A DNA stretch of 64,000 nt from Nocardia abscessus (GTDB taxonomy: Bacteria > Actinomycetota > Actinomycetes > Mycobacteriales > Mycobacteriaceae): positions 310,001 to 374,000 of the forward strand of contig NZ_JADLQO010000006.1 of assembly GCF_015477775.1 (NCBI RefSeq), read 5' to 3'. Both the position numbers and the translations under genes were made by a program. Shown here one piece after another: positions 40,627 to 50,785 of this stretch. A model generated the notes under the pieces. That model had not been told where the DNA came from and ran no database searches. It worked only from the letters and a program-made list of their open reading frames with translations. Positions within the stretch are counted from its first letter, which is position 1. Every line of letters begins with the position of its first letter.

Positions 40627-41751
40627 TCAGCCGAGATTCTGCACGACCCAGTCGATCGAGCGGGTCAGCTGGCTGACATCGTCCGGATCGATCGCCGGGA
40701 ACATGCCGATGCGAAGCTGGTTGCGGCCCAGCTTGCGGTACGGCTCGGTGTCCACGATGCCGTTGGCACGCAGGATCTTCGCCACCGCCGCCGCGTCGAC
40801 CGAGTCGGCGAAGTCGATGGTGCCGACCACCTGCGAGCGGTGCGCCGGATCAGTGACGTACGGGGTCGCGTACTCGCTCGACTCGGCCCAGGAGTACAGC
40901 CGCGACGACGAGTCCAGCGTGCGCTTGACCGCCCAGTCCAGGCCGCCGTTGCCGTTGAGCCACTCGATCTGGTCGGCGAACAGCAGCAGGGTGCCCAGCG
41001 CCGGGGTGTTGTAGGTCTGGTCCTTGGTGCTGTTGTCGATCGCGATCGGCAGCGACAGGAAATCGGGCGTCCAGCGGCCCGACGCCTTGATCTCCTCGAC
41101 CCGGGCCAGCGCGGCCGGGCTCATCAACGCGACCCACAGGCCGCCGTCGGAGGCGAAGCACTTCTGCGGGGCGAAGTAGTAGACGTCGGCGTCGGTGATG
41201 TTCACCGGGAGACCGCCCGCGCCGGAGGTGGCGTCGATGGCGATCAGCGCGTGTTCCGAGTCGGCGGGACGGCGGACCGGGATGGACACACCGGTCGAGG
41301 TCTCGTTGTGCGCCCAGCCGATCAGGTCCACCGACGGGTCCGACACCGGCTCCGGGGCGCTGCCCGGCTCGGACGAGACCACGATCGGGTCGCCGATGAA
41401 CGGGTTGCCCTTGGTGACCGCGGCGAACTTCGAGCTGAACTCACCGTTGGTCAGGTGCAGCGAGCGCTCCCGGACCAGGCCGAACGCCGCGGCGTCCCAG
41501 AATGCGGTGGTGCCGCCGTTGCCGAGCACCACCTCGTAGCCGTCCGGCAGGCCGAACAGCTCACGCAAACCGGAGCGCACCCGCGCCACCACGTCCTTGA
41601 CCGGCTTCTGCCGATGCGAGGTTCCGAACACCGAGGCGCCGACGTTCACCAGCGACTGCAGCTGCTCCGGGCGCACCTTGGAGGGGCCGCAACCGAACCG
41701 TCCGTCGGCGGGCTTGAGATCGTCGGGAATGGTCGGAAACGCAGAGGTCAT
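40627..41751 (-). CDS. serC: Phosphoserine aminotransferase
   Basis: Converts 3-phosphohydroxypyruvate and glutamate to 3-phosphoserine in serine synthesis, using PLP. The 374-residue length and features match the actinobacterial class: FGCGPSKVRPEQL, GNGGTTAFWDAAAFGL, IDATSGAGG, and the PLP Lys197 in YYFAPQKCFASDGG. M. tuberculosis SerC (Rv0884c) occupies the same position. ATG 41751 is used; a longer frame upstream has no ribosome site. It is divergent from the hypothetical gene at 41816, their starts 64 bases apart, so both promoters share this space. Confidence 0.96.
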   Translation of the reverse strand: MTSAFPTIPDDLKPADGRFGCGPSKVRPEQLQSLVNVGASVFGTSHRQKPVKDVVARVRSGLRELFGLPDGYEVVLGNGGTTAFWDAAAFGLVRERSLHLTNGEFSSKFAAVTKGNPFIGDPIVVSSEPGSAPEPVSDPSVDLIGWAHNETSTGVSIPVRRPADSEHALIAIDATSGAGGLPVNITDADVYYFAPQKCFASDGGLWVALMSPAALARVEEIKASGRWTPDFLSLPIAIDNSTKDQTYNTPALGTLLLFADQIEWLNGNGGLDWAVKRTLDSSSRLYSWAESSEYATPYVTDPAHRSQVVGTIDFADSVDAAAVAKILRANGIVDTEPYRKLGRNQLRIGMFPAIDPDDVSQLTRSIDWVVQNLG

Positions 41752-41815
41752 GGCGAACAGGGTAGTCGGTGGTGTCGCTGTGGCGACGCCCACACTCCGG
41801 CTAACGTAGGCGCCC

Positions 41816-42454
41816 ATGAGCATGCCGTCAGCTAACTCAGGGTGGCGACTGCGCGAGCGGGCGCGGAACTTCCGCCTGCGCGGCGCGACGGTCTCGGACG
41901 CGATGCGGCGGGAGTTGCTGATCCGCGGGGAAGCGGGCACCGCCACGATCCTGGGCGTGCGTCCGCGGCGCACCGAACCCGGGCACGTCTTCTGGGTCCG
42001 GGTGCAGCTGGCCGCGGAGTTCCCCTACGAGAGCCGGGTGCGGCAGCGGGTGGCCGACGCCGACCTGGAATGGATGCGCCCGGGCGACGTGGTGTGCTGC
42101 CGAGTGGACCCGCGCGATCGCGATCGCCTGGTGCTGTACGTGCCCGACGCCGAGGAATCCGGTCGGGCGAGCATCGCGAAGATCCTCGCCGACGGTCGCC
42201 GCGCGGACGCCACCGTGCTCGCCGCCGCGCCGGTCGCGGCCGACTACTCCGGTCGCGACGACCCCGTGCTGCGGCTGGACCTCGAATTGCGGGCCTGGGA
42301 CGAATCCAAACCGTGGCGGGTCCGGCTGGTCCAGCCGGTGCCGCTGAACGCCATCCGCTTGGTCGACCTCGGTCAGCATCTGGAGGTCGCCTTCTTCGAG
42401 GTCGATCACGGCGAAACGGTCGCCGTCGACTGGCTCGCGTCGCTCGAGGAGTGA
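41816..42454 (+). CDS. Conserved hypothetical protein (beta-rich, OB- or PilZ-like arrangement)
   Basis: The 212-residue soluble protein contains a repeated beta pattern: GEAGTATILGVRPRRTEPGHVFWVRVQL and DGRRADATVLAAAPVAADY..PVLRLDLELRA look like two similar half domains. This hints at internal duplication, but no family is recognised. ATG 41816 lies ten bases after TAACGT (41802-41807), consistent with a leaderless message. It is divergent from serC. No catalytic residue pattern stands out. A lipid- or nucleic-acid-binding role is speculation. Confidence 0.6.
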   Translation: MSMPSANSGWRLRERARNFRLRGATVSDAMRRELLIRGEAGTATILGVRPRRTEPGHVFWVRVQLAAEFPYESRVRQRVADADLEWMRPGDVVCCRVDPRDRDRLVLYVPDAEESGRASIAKILADGRRADATVLAAAPVAADYSGRDDPVLRLDLELRAWDESKPWRVRLVQPVPLNAIRLVDLGQHLEVAFFEVDHGETVAVDWLASLEE

Positions 42455-42532
42455 ACCGCCGGCGAATTCGGCCGAGCGCCCAGCGGTGCACGAAGGTGAA
42501 ACCCATCGCGCGGATCTTCGGCAGCGCCGCCA

Positions 42533-42700
42533 TCACGCTCGCCGCGGTTCCGGAGTGCGATGCATTTGGTCGAGTGAAATAGCGGCGGAGACTGCCACAT
42601 TCATTCCCGATTGCGTCCTGGTGGCCGACGCGGTCGCGCAGAAATCGGTGTCGATATCGAATGCGGCCGGGATTCCACGCAATTCGTGGACGATTGACAC
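42533..42700 (-). CDS. Possible small protein of 55 residues in a 452-base gap
   Basis: On the minus strand, GTG 42700 opens a 55-codon frame to TGA 42533-42535. Its third positions are often G or C, and the sequence (SIVHELRGIPAAFDIDTDFC) looks structured, but no ribosome site or homologue is evident. It may be a decayed piece. The gap also contains the hairpin at 42836-42883; no other feature is seen. Confidence 0.22.
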   Translation of the reverse strand: MSIVHELRGIPAAFDIDTDFCATASATRTQSGMNVAVSAAISLDQMHRTPEPRRA

Positions 42701-42835
42701 CGCGACATCGTGGTTATGCGCGGCGCCCGGGCGAAAGAATCGCGGCGGCCTGCGATTTCGACGTCCTACTGCTGTGGCCGGATCCCGATGTGCCCCGGCG
42801 GATGTCGTACCGGCCGCTCTTCCCGGATGCTGCGC

Positions 42836-42883
42836 GAGCCGGGCGTGACGGCAGGATGACATCTCCGCCGTCACGCCCGGCTC
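42836..42883 (-). terminator. citA: Long perfect hairpin after citA
   Basis: A 17-bp perfect stem (42836-42852 with 42867-42883) has a 14-base loop. It lies 24 bases beyond the citA stop codon on the minus strand. No T run follows, so it resembles the U-less terminators proposed in mycobacteria. It could also stabilise the mRNA 3' end. Confidence 0.65.
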
Positions 42884-42906
42884 GGGGCGGTGACGCTGTG
42901 GTTCGG

Positions 42907-44055
42907 CTACGTGTGCGCGATGGTCGCCCAGCCTTCGACCTCTTCGGGCTTGCGGGGGCTGGGGCCGGTGTAGATGGCCGCGGGGCGGACCAGCTTGCCC
43001 AGCTGCTTCTGCTCCAGGATGTGCGCGCACCAGCCGGCGGTGCGGCCACAGGTGAACATGGCGGGCATCATGTGCGCGGGCACCTCGGCGAAGTCCAGGA
43101 TCACCGCGGCCCAGAACTCCACGTTGGTCTCGATGGCGCGGTCCGGACGACGCTCCCGCAGCTCGGCAAGGGCGGCCTGCTCCAGCGCGGCGGCGACCTC
43201 GTAGCGCGGCGCGGCCAGCCGCTTCGCGGTGGCGCGCAGGACGCGGGCGCGCGGGTCCTCGGCCCGGTAGACCCGGTGACCGAAGCCCATCAGCTTCTCC
43301 TTGCGGTCCAGGATGCCCTTGACCAGAGCGCGTGCGTCGCCGGTCTTCTCGACCTCTTCGATCATCGGCAGCACGCGCGCGGGGGCGCCGCCGTGCAGCG
43401 GACCGGACATGGCGCCGATCGCGCCGGACAGCGAGGCCGCCACGTCGGCGCCGGTCGAGGCGATCACCCGGGCGGTGAAGGTGGAGGCGTTCATGCCGTG
43501 CTCGGCGGCGGAGACCCAATAGGCGTCGATGGCCTCGGTGTGGCGCGGGTCCGGGTCACCCTTCCAACGCGTCATGAAGCGCTCGGTAACCGTGGTGCAC
43601 TCATCGATCTTCTTCTGCGGGACCGCGGGCTGGTAGATACCGCGCGCCGACTGCGCGACGTAGGACAGCGCCATGACCGAGGCGCGGGCGAGGTTCTCGC
43701 GAGCGGTCTCGTCGTCGATGTCCAGCAGCGGTTGGTAGCCCCAGATCGGCGCGAGCATGGCCAGCCCGGCCTGCACGTCGACGCGCACGTCACCGGTGTG
43801 CACGGGCAGCGGGAACGGTTCGGCCGGCGGTAGGCCGCGGCCGAACGAGCCGTCGACCAGCAGCGCCCACACGTCACCGAAGGTCACCCGGCTCTCGACC
43901 AGGTCCTCGATGTCGACTCCGCGGTAGCGCAACGCGCCGCCGTCCTTGTCCGGTTCGGCGATGTCGGTGGTGAAAGCAACCACGCCCTCCAGGCCACTGA
44001 CGAAATCGCTGGGTACGGTGGCCTGCCCACCGGAAACCGCGGGGCTGGTAGTCAT
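42907..44055 (-). CDS. citA: Citrate synthase 2 (CitA-like)
   Basis: Condenses acetyl-CoA and oxaloacetate to citrate. The 382-residue protein is the shorter class (Rv0889c-like): SAAEHGMNASTFTAR and MGFGHRVYRAEDPRA carry the active-site His residues, and AVILDFAEVPAHMM the Asp. ATG 44055 follows AGGAG; an earlier start at 44085 is less likely. A longer citrate synthase (gltA) lies at 46413, so the genome has two. It is divergent from pdxH, start codons 121 bases apart. Some proteins of this class prefer propionyl-CoA (2-methylcitrate synthase); that cannot be told from sequence. Confidence 0.92.
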   Translation of the reverse strand: MTTSPAVSGGQATVPSDFVSGLEGVVAFTTDIAEPDKDGGALRYRGVDIEDLVESRVTFGDVWALLVDGSFGRGLPPAEPFPLPVHTGDVRVDVQAGLAMLAPIWGYQPLLDIDDETARENLARASVMALSYVAQSARGIYQPAVPQKKIDECTTVTERFMTRWKGDPDPRHTEAIDAYWVSAAEHGMNASTFTARVIASTGADVAASLSGAIGAMSGPLHGGAPARVLPMIEEVEKTGDARALVKGILDRKEKLMGFGHRVYRAEDPRARVLRATAKRLAAPRYEVAAALEQAALAELRERRPDRAIETNVEFWAAVILDFAEVPAHMMPAMFTCGRTAGWCAHILEQKQLGKLVRPAAIYTGPSPRKPEEVEGWATIAHT

Positions 44056-44176
44056 GTTGCGACTCTCCTTGCACTTGGGTCGCATGTTCTCGTCGATGGG
44101 AAGGTGTCGGATTTGACGATCACATGCCGATCATCAAAACCTTAGCTCGCCGCTACTGCGGAGTAACGTCTGGCCC

Positions 44177-44869
44177 ATGCGTGACCTGGACAATTCATCG
44201 GATCTCGCCGCCATGCGAGTCGACTACGGCGGCTTGCCGCACGGTGGCAACGAGGACGTCGACCTGGACGAGACCTGGCTCGCGGGTGGGTGGGAGCCGC
44301 TGCTGCGGCATTGGATCGAACAGGCCACCGCCGTCGGCATCGCCGAACCCAACGCCATGGTGCTGGCCACGGTGTCGCTGGCCGACGGCACGCCGCGACC
44401 GGTCGCGCGGACCGTGCTGTGTAAAGGGCTCTCGCCGGAAGGTGTGATCTTCTACACGAACTACGAGTCCGCCAAGGGCGCTCAACTGACCGCCGTCCCG
44501 TACGCGGCGGTCACCTTCGTCTGGCCCGCCCTGGGCAGGCAGGTGCACCTGCGTGGCGCGGTCGAGCGGGTTCCCGCCGAGACTACGGCGGCCTACTGGC
44601 GCTCCCGGCCGCGGGACTCGCAGCTGGGCGCCTGGGCCTCGCGGCAGTCCGCGCCGATCGGCTCGCGGGCGGAACTGGATCGCACCTTGGCCGAGGCGAC
44701 CGAGCGTTTCGCCGATGTCGACGAGATCCCGGTCCCGCCGCACTGGGGTGGTTTCCTGGTCCGCCCCGACGAGGTCGAGTTCTGGCAAGGGCGGCGCGGC
44801 AGGCTGCACAACCGGATCCGGGTGCGGATCGAGCACGGGACCACCTCGGTGGAGCGCTTGCAACCCTGA
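44177..44869 (+). CDS. pdxH: Pyridoxamine 5'-phosphate oxidase
   Basis: Oxidises pyridoxine or pyridoxamine 5'-phosphate to PLP using FMN and oxygen, as a dimer. The 230-residue protein has the split-barrel motifs AMVLATVSLADGTPRPVARTVLCKG, FYTNYESAKGAQL, QVHLRGAVERV and the substrate-binding C-terminus FWQGRRGRLHNRIRVR. It is typical in length. The -10-like TAACGT at 44161-44166 ends ten bases before the ATG at 44177. Two PLP enzymes, SerC and DapC, are in this window; coupling is through the cofactor only. Confidence 0.95.
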   Translation: MRDLDNSSDLAAMRVDYGGLPHGGNEDVDLDETWLAGGWEPLLRHWIEQATAVGIAEPNAMVLATVSLADGTPRPVARTVLCKGLSPEGVIFYTNYESAKGAQLTAVPYAAVTFVWPALGRQVHLRGAVERVPAETTAAYWRSRPRDSQLGAWASRQSAPIGSRAELDRTLAEATERFADVDEIPVPPHWGGFLVRPDEVEFWQGRRGRLHNRIRVRIEHGTTSVERLQP

Positions 44870-44939
44870 GGTATTCCCGGCCCACGCGTGAGAATTCTCG
44901 CGTCGAACCGGACGGGCCCGACTGGATACGCTGCGCCCG

Positions 44940-46220
44940 GTGAAACTGCTCGCCGACACCACTCCGCTGCGCAATCCGGACTTCCGACGCCTGTGGAGCT
45001 CGGGCATCGTCACCATGATCGGCGCTCAGCTGTCCGTCGTCGCGGTGCCACAGCAGATCTTCCAGATCACCGGCAGCTCCGGCTACGTCGGTCTGGCCGG
45101 ATTGTTCGGTTTGGTGCCGCTGATCGTGTTCGGCCTGTGGGGCGGCGCGCTTGCCGACGTGCTGGATCGGCGCAGGCTGCTGCTGCTCACCAATGCGGGC
45201 ACCGGACTCACGGCGCTGGCCTTCTGGCTGCAAGCGGCGGCCGGGCTGGACAACGTCTGGGTCGTGCTCGGCCTGTTCGCGGTGCAGCAGGCGTTCTTCG
45301 CGGTGAACCAGCCCACCCGCAGCGCCACCATCCCGCGCCTGCTGCCGGAAGACCAACTGGCCGCCGCGAATTCGCTGAACATGACCGTGATGCAGTTCGG
45401 CGCCATCGCGGGGCCGGTGCTCGCAGGCGCGCTCATCCCCGTCGTCGGGCTCGCCACGCTCTACCTCGTCGACGCCGTCGCGCTGCTGGCCACCCTCTGG
45501 GCGGTCTGGCGGCTGCCCGCGCTGCCGCCGACCGGAAACGTGCGCCGCGCCGGATTCCGCACGGTGCTCGACGGTTTCGGCTATCTCGCCACGCAGCGGG
45601 TGCTGCTCGCGTCGTTCGCGGTGGACGTGATCGCCATGGTGTTCGGAATGCCGCGCGCGCTGTTCCCGCAGATCGCGCACGAGACCTTCGGCGACCCGGC
45701 CACCGGTGGGGTGGCGCTCGGCCTGCTGTTCGCCTCGATGTCGGCGGGCGCGGTGCTCGGCGGGGTGTTCTCCGGCTGGATTCCGCGCGTGCGCAGGCAG
45801 GGCCTCGCGGTGCTGGTCTGCATCGTGCTGTGGGGCCTGGCCATGGTCGGCTTCGGTCTGGCCGTAGGTTTCACCGGCCACGGCCTCGGCCTCGGCGCGG
45901 GGTTGTGGATCGCGTTGGCCTGCTCGGCCTTCGGCGGCGCGGTGGACATGGTCTCGGCCGCGCTGCGGGTCACGATGCTGCAGACGGTGGCCACCGACGA
46001 ACTGCGCGGGCGGCTGCAAGGGGTGTTCACAGTGGTGGTCGCGGGCGGTCCGCGGATCGGTGATGTTGCCCACGGTTTCGCGGCCGCGAGCCTGGGTACC
46101 GCTGTAGCCGCGGCGGGCGGAGGCGCGCTGGTGGTGGCGGGCGTGCTGATCGCGGCGGTCGCGTTTCCGGCTTTCACGCGTTACCGTGTCGCTCGCGCTC
46201 ATGCCGAAATCGCCGTGTGA
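44940..46220 (+). CDS. MFS exporter (EntS/Tap-like branch)
   Basis: The 426-residue protein has about 12 membrane spans. It begins with PLRNPDFRRLWSSGIVTMIGAQLSVVAVP, the family start for the EntS/Tap-type exporters, and contains VGLAGLFGLVPLIVFGLWGGALADVLDRRR (motif A loop). Typical substrates are siderophores or drugs; none can be assigned. GTG 44940 is used. The gene is 70 bases after pdxH on the same strand, so weak cotranscription is possible. There is no adjacent siderophore gene. Confidence 0.88.
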   Translation: MKLLADTTPLRNPDFRRLWSSGIVTMIGAQLSVVAVPQQIFQITGSSGYVGLAGLFGLVPLIVFGLWGGALADVLDRRRLLLLTNAGTGLTALAFWLQAAAGLDNVWVVLGLFAVQQAFFAVNQPTRSATIPRLLPEDQLAAANSLNMTVMQFGAIAGPVLAGALIPVVGLATLYLVDAVALLATLWAVWRLPALPPTGNVRRAGFRTVLDGFGYLATQRVLLASFAVDVIAMVFGMPRALFPQIAHETFGDPATGGVALGLLFASMSAGAVLGGVFSGWIPRVRRQGLAVLVCIVLWGLAMVGFGLAVGFTGHGLGLGAGLWIALACSAFGGAVDMVSAALRVTMLQTVATDELRGRLQGVFTVVVAGGPRIGDVAHGFAAASLGTAVAAAGGGALVVAGVLIAAVAFPAFTRYRVARAHAEIAV

Positions 46221-46412
46221 CGTGCACCGCGAACACCCGGCGACCACGTTCCGCCGTGGGCGCGGGACCTCACCGCGCCAGGACGTGTTTGTGAGCCGCC
46301 GCAGGACTACCCTCCGGTATTGTCCGCGTCGGTGAACGGCTAGCGTTGAGGCAAGCGCATCGTGCGCCGACCGCGCCGGTGCCTGTGGTTCTAGCCTGAG
46401 AGGGATCCTTCC

Positions 46413-47726
<1,314 letters not shown>

Positions 47727-47764
47727 CGAAATCCATCCACCATCTATCGAAGGGGCAAAGCCGA

Positions 47765-48124
47765 ATGACCAAACCGGAGATCGAGTTCCAGGAAGGGCCC
47801 GCGCCCGCCGAGCTGGTGATCAAGGACATCATCGAAGGCGAGGGCAAGGAAGCCGTGCCCGGGGGCACCGTGGAGGTGCACTATGTGGGCGTCGAATTCG
47901 AATCCGGCGAAGAGTTCGACTCCTCCTGGAACCGTGGTGAATCCATCACCTTCCCGCTGCGCGGCCTGATCCAGGGCTGGCAGGACGGCATCCCCGGCAT
48001 GAAGGTCGGCGGCCGTCGTCAGCTGACCATCCCCCCGGAGCTGGCCTACGGCCCCGCGGGCGCCGGTCACCGTCTCTCGGGCAAGACGCTGGTCTTCGTG
48101 ATCGACCTGCTGAACGCCAACTGA
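47765..48124 (+). CDS. FKBP-type peptidyl-prolyl isomerase
   Basis: The 119-residue protein is a single FKBP domain: GGTVEVHYVGVEFESGEEFDSSW, FPLRGLIQGWQDGIPGMKVGGRRQLTIPPELAYG, and VFVIDLL. All active-site aromatics are present (Tyr, Phe, Trp). It is cytosolic, without signal peptide, and catalyses cis-trans proline isomerisation. AGGGG lies just upstream of ATG 47765. It probably belongs to the gltA operon. The transcript ends at the perfect palindrome 48134-48173. Confidence 0.95.
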   Translation: MTKPEIEFQEGPAPAELVIKDIIEGEGKEAVPGGTVEVHYVGVEFESGEEFDSSWNRGESITFPLRGLIQGWQDGIPGMKVGGRRQLTIPPELAYGPAGAGHRLSGKTLVFVIDLLNAN

Positions 48125-48133
48125 TTTCGGCGT

Positions 48134-48173
48134 AGAAGTGGCCTGTGTTCCGATCGGAACACAGGCCACTTCT
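48134..48173. terminator. Bidirectional terminator palindrome between FKBP and the next gene
   Basis: A perfect 40-base palindrome (48134-48153 with 48154-48173) closes to an 18-bp hairpin with a four-base loop, ending TTCT in both directions. FKBP (plus) and the gene at 48183 (minus) converge on it. Strong structural evidence. Confidence 0.9.
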
Positions 48174-48182
48174 CGTAACCGG

Positions 48183-49352
48183 CTATTGCCTGACGATCTC
48201 GACCGGATCGGTGAGGGCCGCGGCCAGAGCCGATTGCTGGGCGCTGCTGCGTTGCGGCAAGGCGGCGACGGCCTTGTCGGTCTGGGCGCTCAGGTTGCGG
48301 ACGATGCCCTGCAGCTGGCTCACACCCCCGGTGAGCTGGCCGATCGCGTCGACCAACTGGGCTCCGCCCTGTTCGGCCAGCCGGGGCAGGCCCTCGGCGA
48401 GCTTCGCGCCCTCGGACAGTTGCGCGCTCGCGCTGGTCAGGCGGTCGACGACGGTGCGAAGCAGCGTGCCGAGATCGGTGTCGGGGTCCACCGCGCCGCC
48501 GACGAGCGAGCCCAGTCCGGTCAGCTGCGCGCCCGCCTGGCCGGATACGCCCCGCAGCGCGTCCAGTTTCCCGATGATGTCGGCGAGTGCCGGATCGCTC
48601 GCGAACGGCAGCGCGCGCAACAGCGGCAGGATCTGATCGAGTCCGCTGCTGACCGTGTTCGCCGTCCGTTCCACCTGCGCGATGGTGATGCCGGTCGAAT
48701 CGAGCGCGGCGGCGAGCTGGTTCGCTTGCGCGGCGGCGCCGTCCACGGTGGAGTTCAGCAGCGCGATGGCCGAAGTCAGCTGCGCCGAACCGTTCTTCGC
48801 GAACTCCAGGAAGCCCAGCAGCTGATCGGCGCCGGAGCTGAATTGATCGGCTCCCGCGGCGGCCGCGTCGACGCCCGCGTTGAGCAGCTGGGCGGTGAAC
48901 TGCACCTGCGACATCTGGGACCGGGCCTGCGCGACGGCGGTGAGAGCGGCGTCGACGCCGACCGCCCCGATCCGATGGGTCACCGCGGTGACCGCTCCGT
49001 GCACCAGATCGGCGTCGGCGTCTTCGTGCGTGACCACGGTGACCTTGGCCCGCTTCGGTTGCGCGCCGGCCAGGGTGCTCATCGACTCGGTCAGATCGGC
49101 GGGCAGGGTGATGACGGCGGCGTAATCGTCGGTGTTCAGCTCACTCTCGGCGACGGCGTGCCACTCGTAGCCACCCGCCTCCTGCAACGCCTCGACCACC
49201 CGCGCACCGGTCGGGCCCAGATCGGCATCGACCAGCGCGATCGCCGTCGGCCCCCGGTCGGTCCCGGTGCATGCGCTGATTCCGGCGCCGAGGAATCCCG
49301 CTGAGACGAGGGCAATGGCGAGAAAGGCCCAGCGGGCGCGTTTTCCGATCAC
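48183..49352 (-). CDS. Lipoprotein-like secreted protein with long helical body
   Basis: The 389-residue protein has a signal sequence (ARWAFLAIALVSAGFLGAG) with a possible lipobox Ser-Ala-Cys, so it may be a lipoprotein. The mature body is helical, with repeats of Gln/Ala/Gly-rich segments (DQLLGFLEFAKNGSAQLTSAI, SGLDQILPLLRALPF), reminiscent of the extracytoplasmic arm of YhgE/Pip-type proteins without their membrane part. GTG 49352 is used. It lies upstream of nothing on its strand except prrB, 57 bases away. Function unknown. Confidence 0.72.
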   Translation of the reverse strand: MIGKRARWAFLAIALVSAGFLGAGISACTGTDRGPTAIALVDADLGPTGARVVEALQEAGGYEWHAVAESELNTDDYAAVITLPADLTESMSTLAGAQPKRAKVTVVTHEDADADLVHGAVTAVTHRIGAVGVDAALTAVAQARSQMSQVQFTAQLLNAGVDAAAAGADQFSSGADQLLGFLEFAKNGSAQLTSAIALLNSTVDGAAAQANQLAAALDSTGITIAQVERTANTVSSGLDQILPLLRALPFASDPALADIIGKLDALRGVSGQAGAQLTGLGSLVGGAVDPDTDLGTLLRTVVDRLTSASAQLSEGAKLAEGLPRLAEQGGAQLVDAIGQLTGGVSQLQGIVRNLSAQTDKAVAALPQRSSAQQSALAAALTDPVEIVRQ

Positions 49353-49408
49353 GTCCGCACACTAAGCGCGAATTATGGTGCGCTCCTTGGCGTTTCTCTG
49401 AGAGATAG

Positions 49409-50785
49409 CTAAATTGCCGACCGCTCGGGTAGATCGAGGACAAGGCGGATGCCGCCGAGGGTGCCCGCGTCGAAATAGGCACGGCCACCGTGGAGTTGGG
49501 CCTGCTGGGCGACCAGCGCCAGGCCGAGGCCGGAGCCTCCTTTGCTGGCCTGGCTGCCGCGGAAGAAGCGGTCGAAGACGGCTTCGCGCTCCTGCGGCGG
49601 GATGCCGCGGCCGTTGTCGTCGATCGAGATCACGATGTGGCCGCCCGCGCCCCGGTGCGCGGAGACCAAGGCCTCGGTGGCCCCGCCGTGTTTGACGGAG
49701 TTGGCCAGCGCGTTGTCCACCGCCAGCCGCAACCCGGCGGGCAGGCCGCGGGTGACCAGTTCGGCATCGGAATCGATCCGCACGGTGAGGCCGGGAAAGT
49801 GCCGCATGGCGTCGTGCGCGGCCTGATCGCACAGGTCGCCGACGTCGGTGGCGACGTGGTCGCGCTCGTCGGTCAGATCGCTGGTGGCCAGTCGCTCCAG
49901 CGCCGCGAGCGTGCTCTCCACCCGGCCCTGACTGCGTTGCAGGTCATCGAGGATCTCGGCCCGCTGCGCCTCGTCCAGATCGAGGGTGCGCAGCACCTCG
50001 AGGTCGGTGCGCATCGCGGTCAGCGGAGTGCGCAGCTCGTGGGCGGAGACGGCGGCGAAGTCGCGCGCGGTCTCCAGCGCGGCCGCGGTCTGGGCGTGGG
50101 CCTGATCCACCCGCTGCAGCATGGTGTTCACCGCCTCGGCCAGTTTCTCCGCCTCGTGCACGCCCGCGCCCTCCACCGGCGTCTGCGGATCGCGAGGATC
50201 GGGGAACGCGCTGCGTGCCCCGACCTGGCGGGTGAGCCGGACGATCGGACGCACCGCGGCGCCCGCGAGCAGCCAGCCGAGCGCCGCCGCGGCGGCGATC
50301 GCCAGCAGTGCGCCGCCGAGGACCCACCGTTGCTGTTCGGCGGTGGCCTCGGCCGCGCCCGCGGCGGGGATGCCGAGCGAGACCACCCGGCCCGCGGGTT
50401 GATTCTCGACGGTGGTCATAATCCGGTACGGGGTGCCGCGCACCGTGACGGTGCGGGAACCGGTGGCCAGCGCGGGCAGTTCGGTGGGCGTGCTGGCAAC
50501 GACCTCGCCGTTGTCCCGGACGGTCACGGCCATGTCGTTGTTCAGCCCGGTCAAGCTGATGAACCGGACCGCGATCTGCGGCTCGATCAGGACGATCCGG
50601 GCCGCGACGGCGAGTTGCTGGTCGGACTGCTGCAGGTTGTTGCGCTCGATGGCGCGGATGCTGATCAGGCTGATCAGCGTCACGATGACGATCGCGCCCG
50701 CCGCCGCCGCTCCCGCGACCCGGGTGCGCAGCGAAAACGACCGGCGCCGACGGGTCTTCGGACGGTCGGTGACGGCCACGGTCAT
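49409..50785 (-). CDS. prrB: PrrB-like sensor histidine kinase
   Basis: The 458-residue kinase has two membrane helices (about 25-45 and 155-178), a HAMP domain, a dimerisation helix with His249 in SAHELRTPLTAM, and a HATPase domain with NALANSVKHGG (N box), DDNGRGIPP (G1) and GSGLGLALV (G2). Its extracytoplasmic sensor is short. It is divergent from no gene; its ATG overlaps the stop of prrA by four bases (ATGA at 50782-50785), so the two are cotranslated. The M. tuberculosis PrrB/PrrA pair sits in the same region. Signal unknown; hypoxia and nitrogen have been suggested for the family. Confidence 0.92.
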   Translation of the reverse strand: MTVAVTDRPKTRRRRSFSLRTRVAGAAAAGAIVIVTLISLISIRAIERNNLQQSDQQLAVAARIVLIEPQIAVRFISLTGLNNDMAVTVRDNGEVVASTPTELPALATGSRTVTVRGTPYRIMTTVENQPAGRVVSLGIPAAGAAEATAEQQRWVLGGALLAIAAAAALGWLLAGAAVRPIVRLTRQVGARSAFPDPRDPQTPVEGAGVHEAEKLAEAVNTMLQRVDQAHAQTAAALETARDFAAVSAHELRTPLTAMRTDLEVLRTLDLDEAQRAEILDDLQRSQGRVESTLAALERLATSDLTDERDHVATDVGDLCDQAAHDAMRHFPGLTVRIDSDAELVTRGLPAGLRLAVDNALANSVKHGGATEALVSAHRGAGGHIVISIDDNGRGIPPQEREAVFDRFFRGSQASKGGSGLGLALVAQQAQLHGGRAYFDAGTLGGIRLVLDLPERSAI

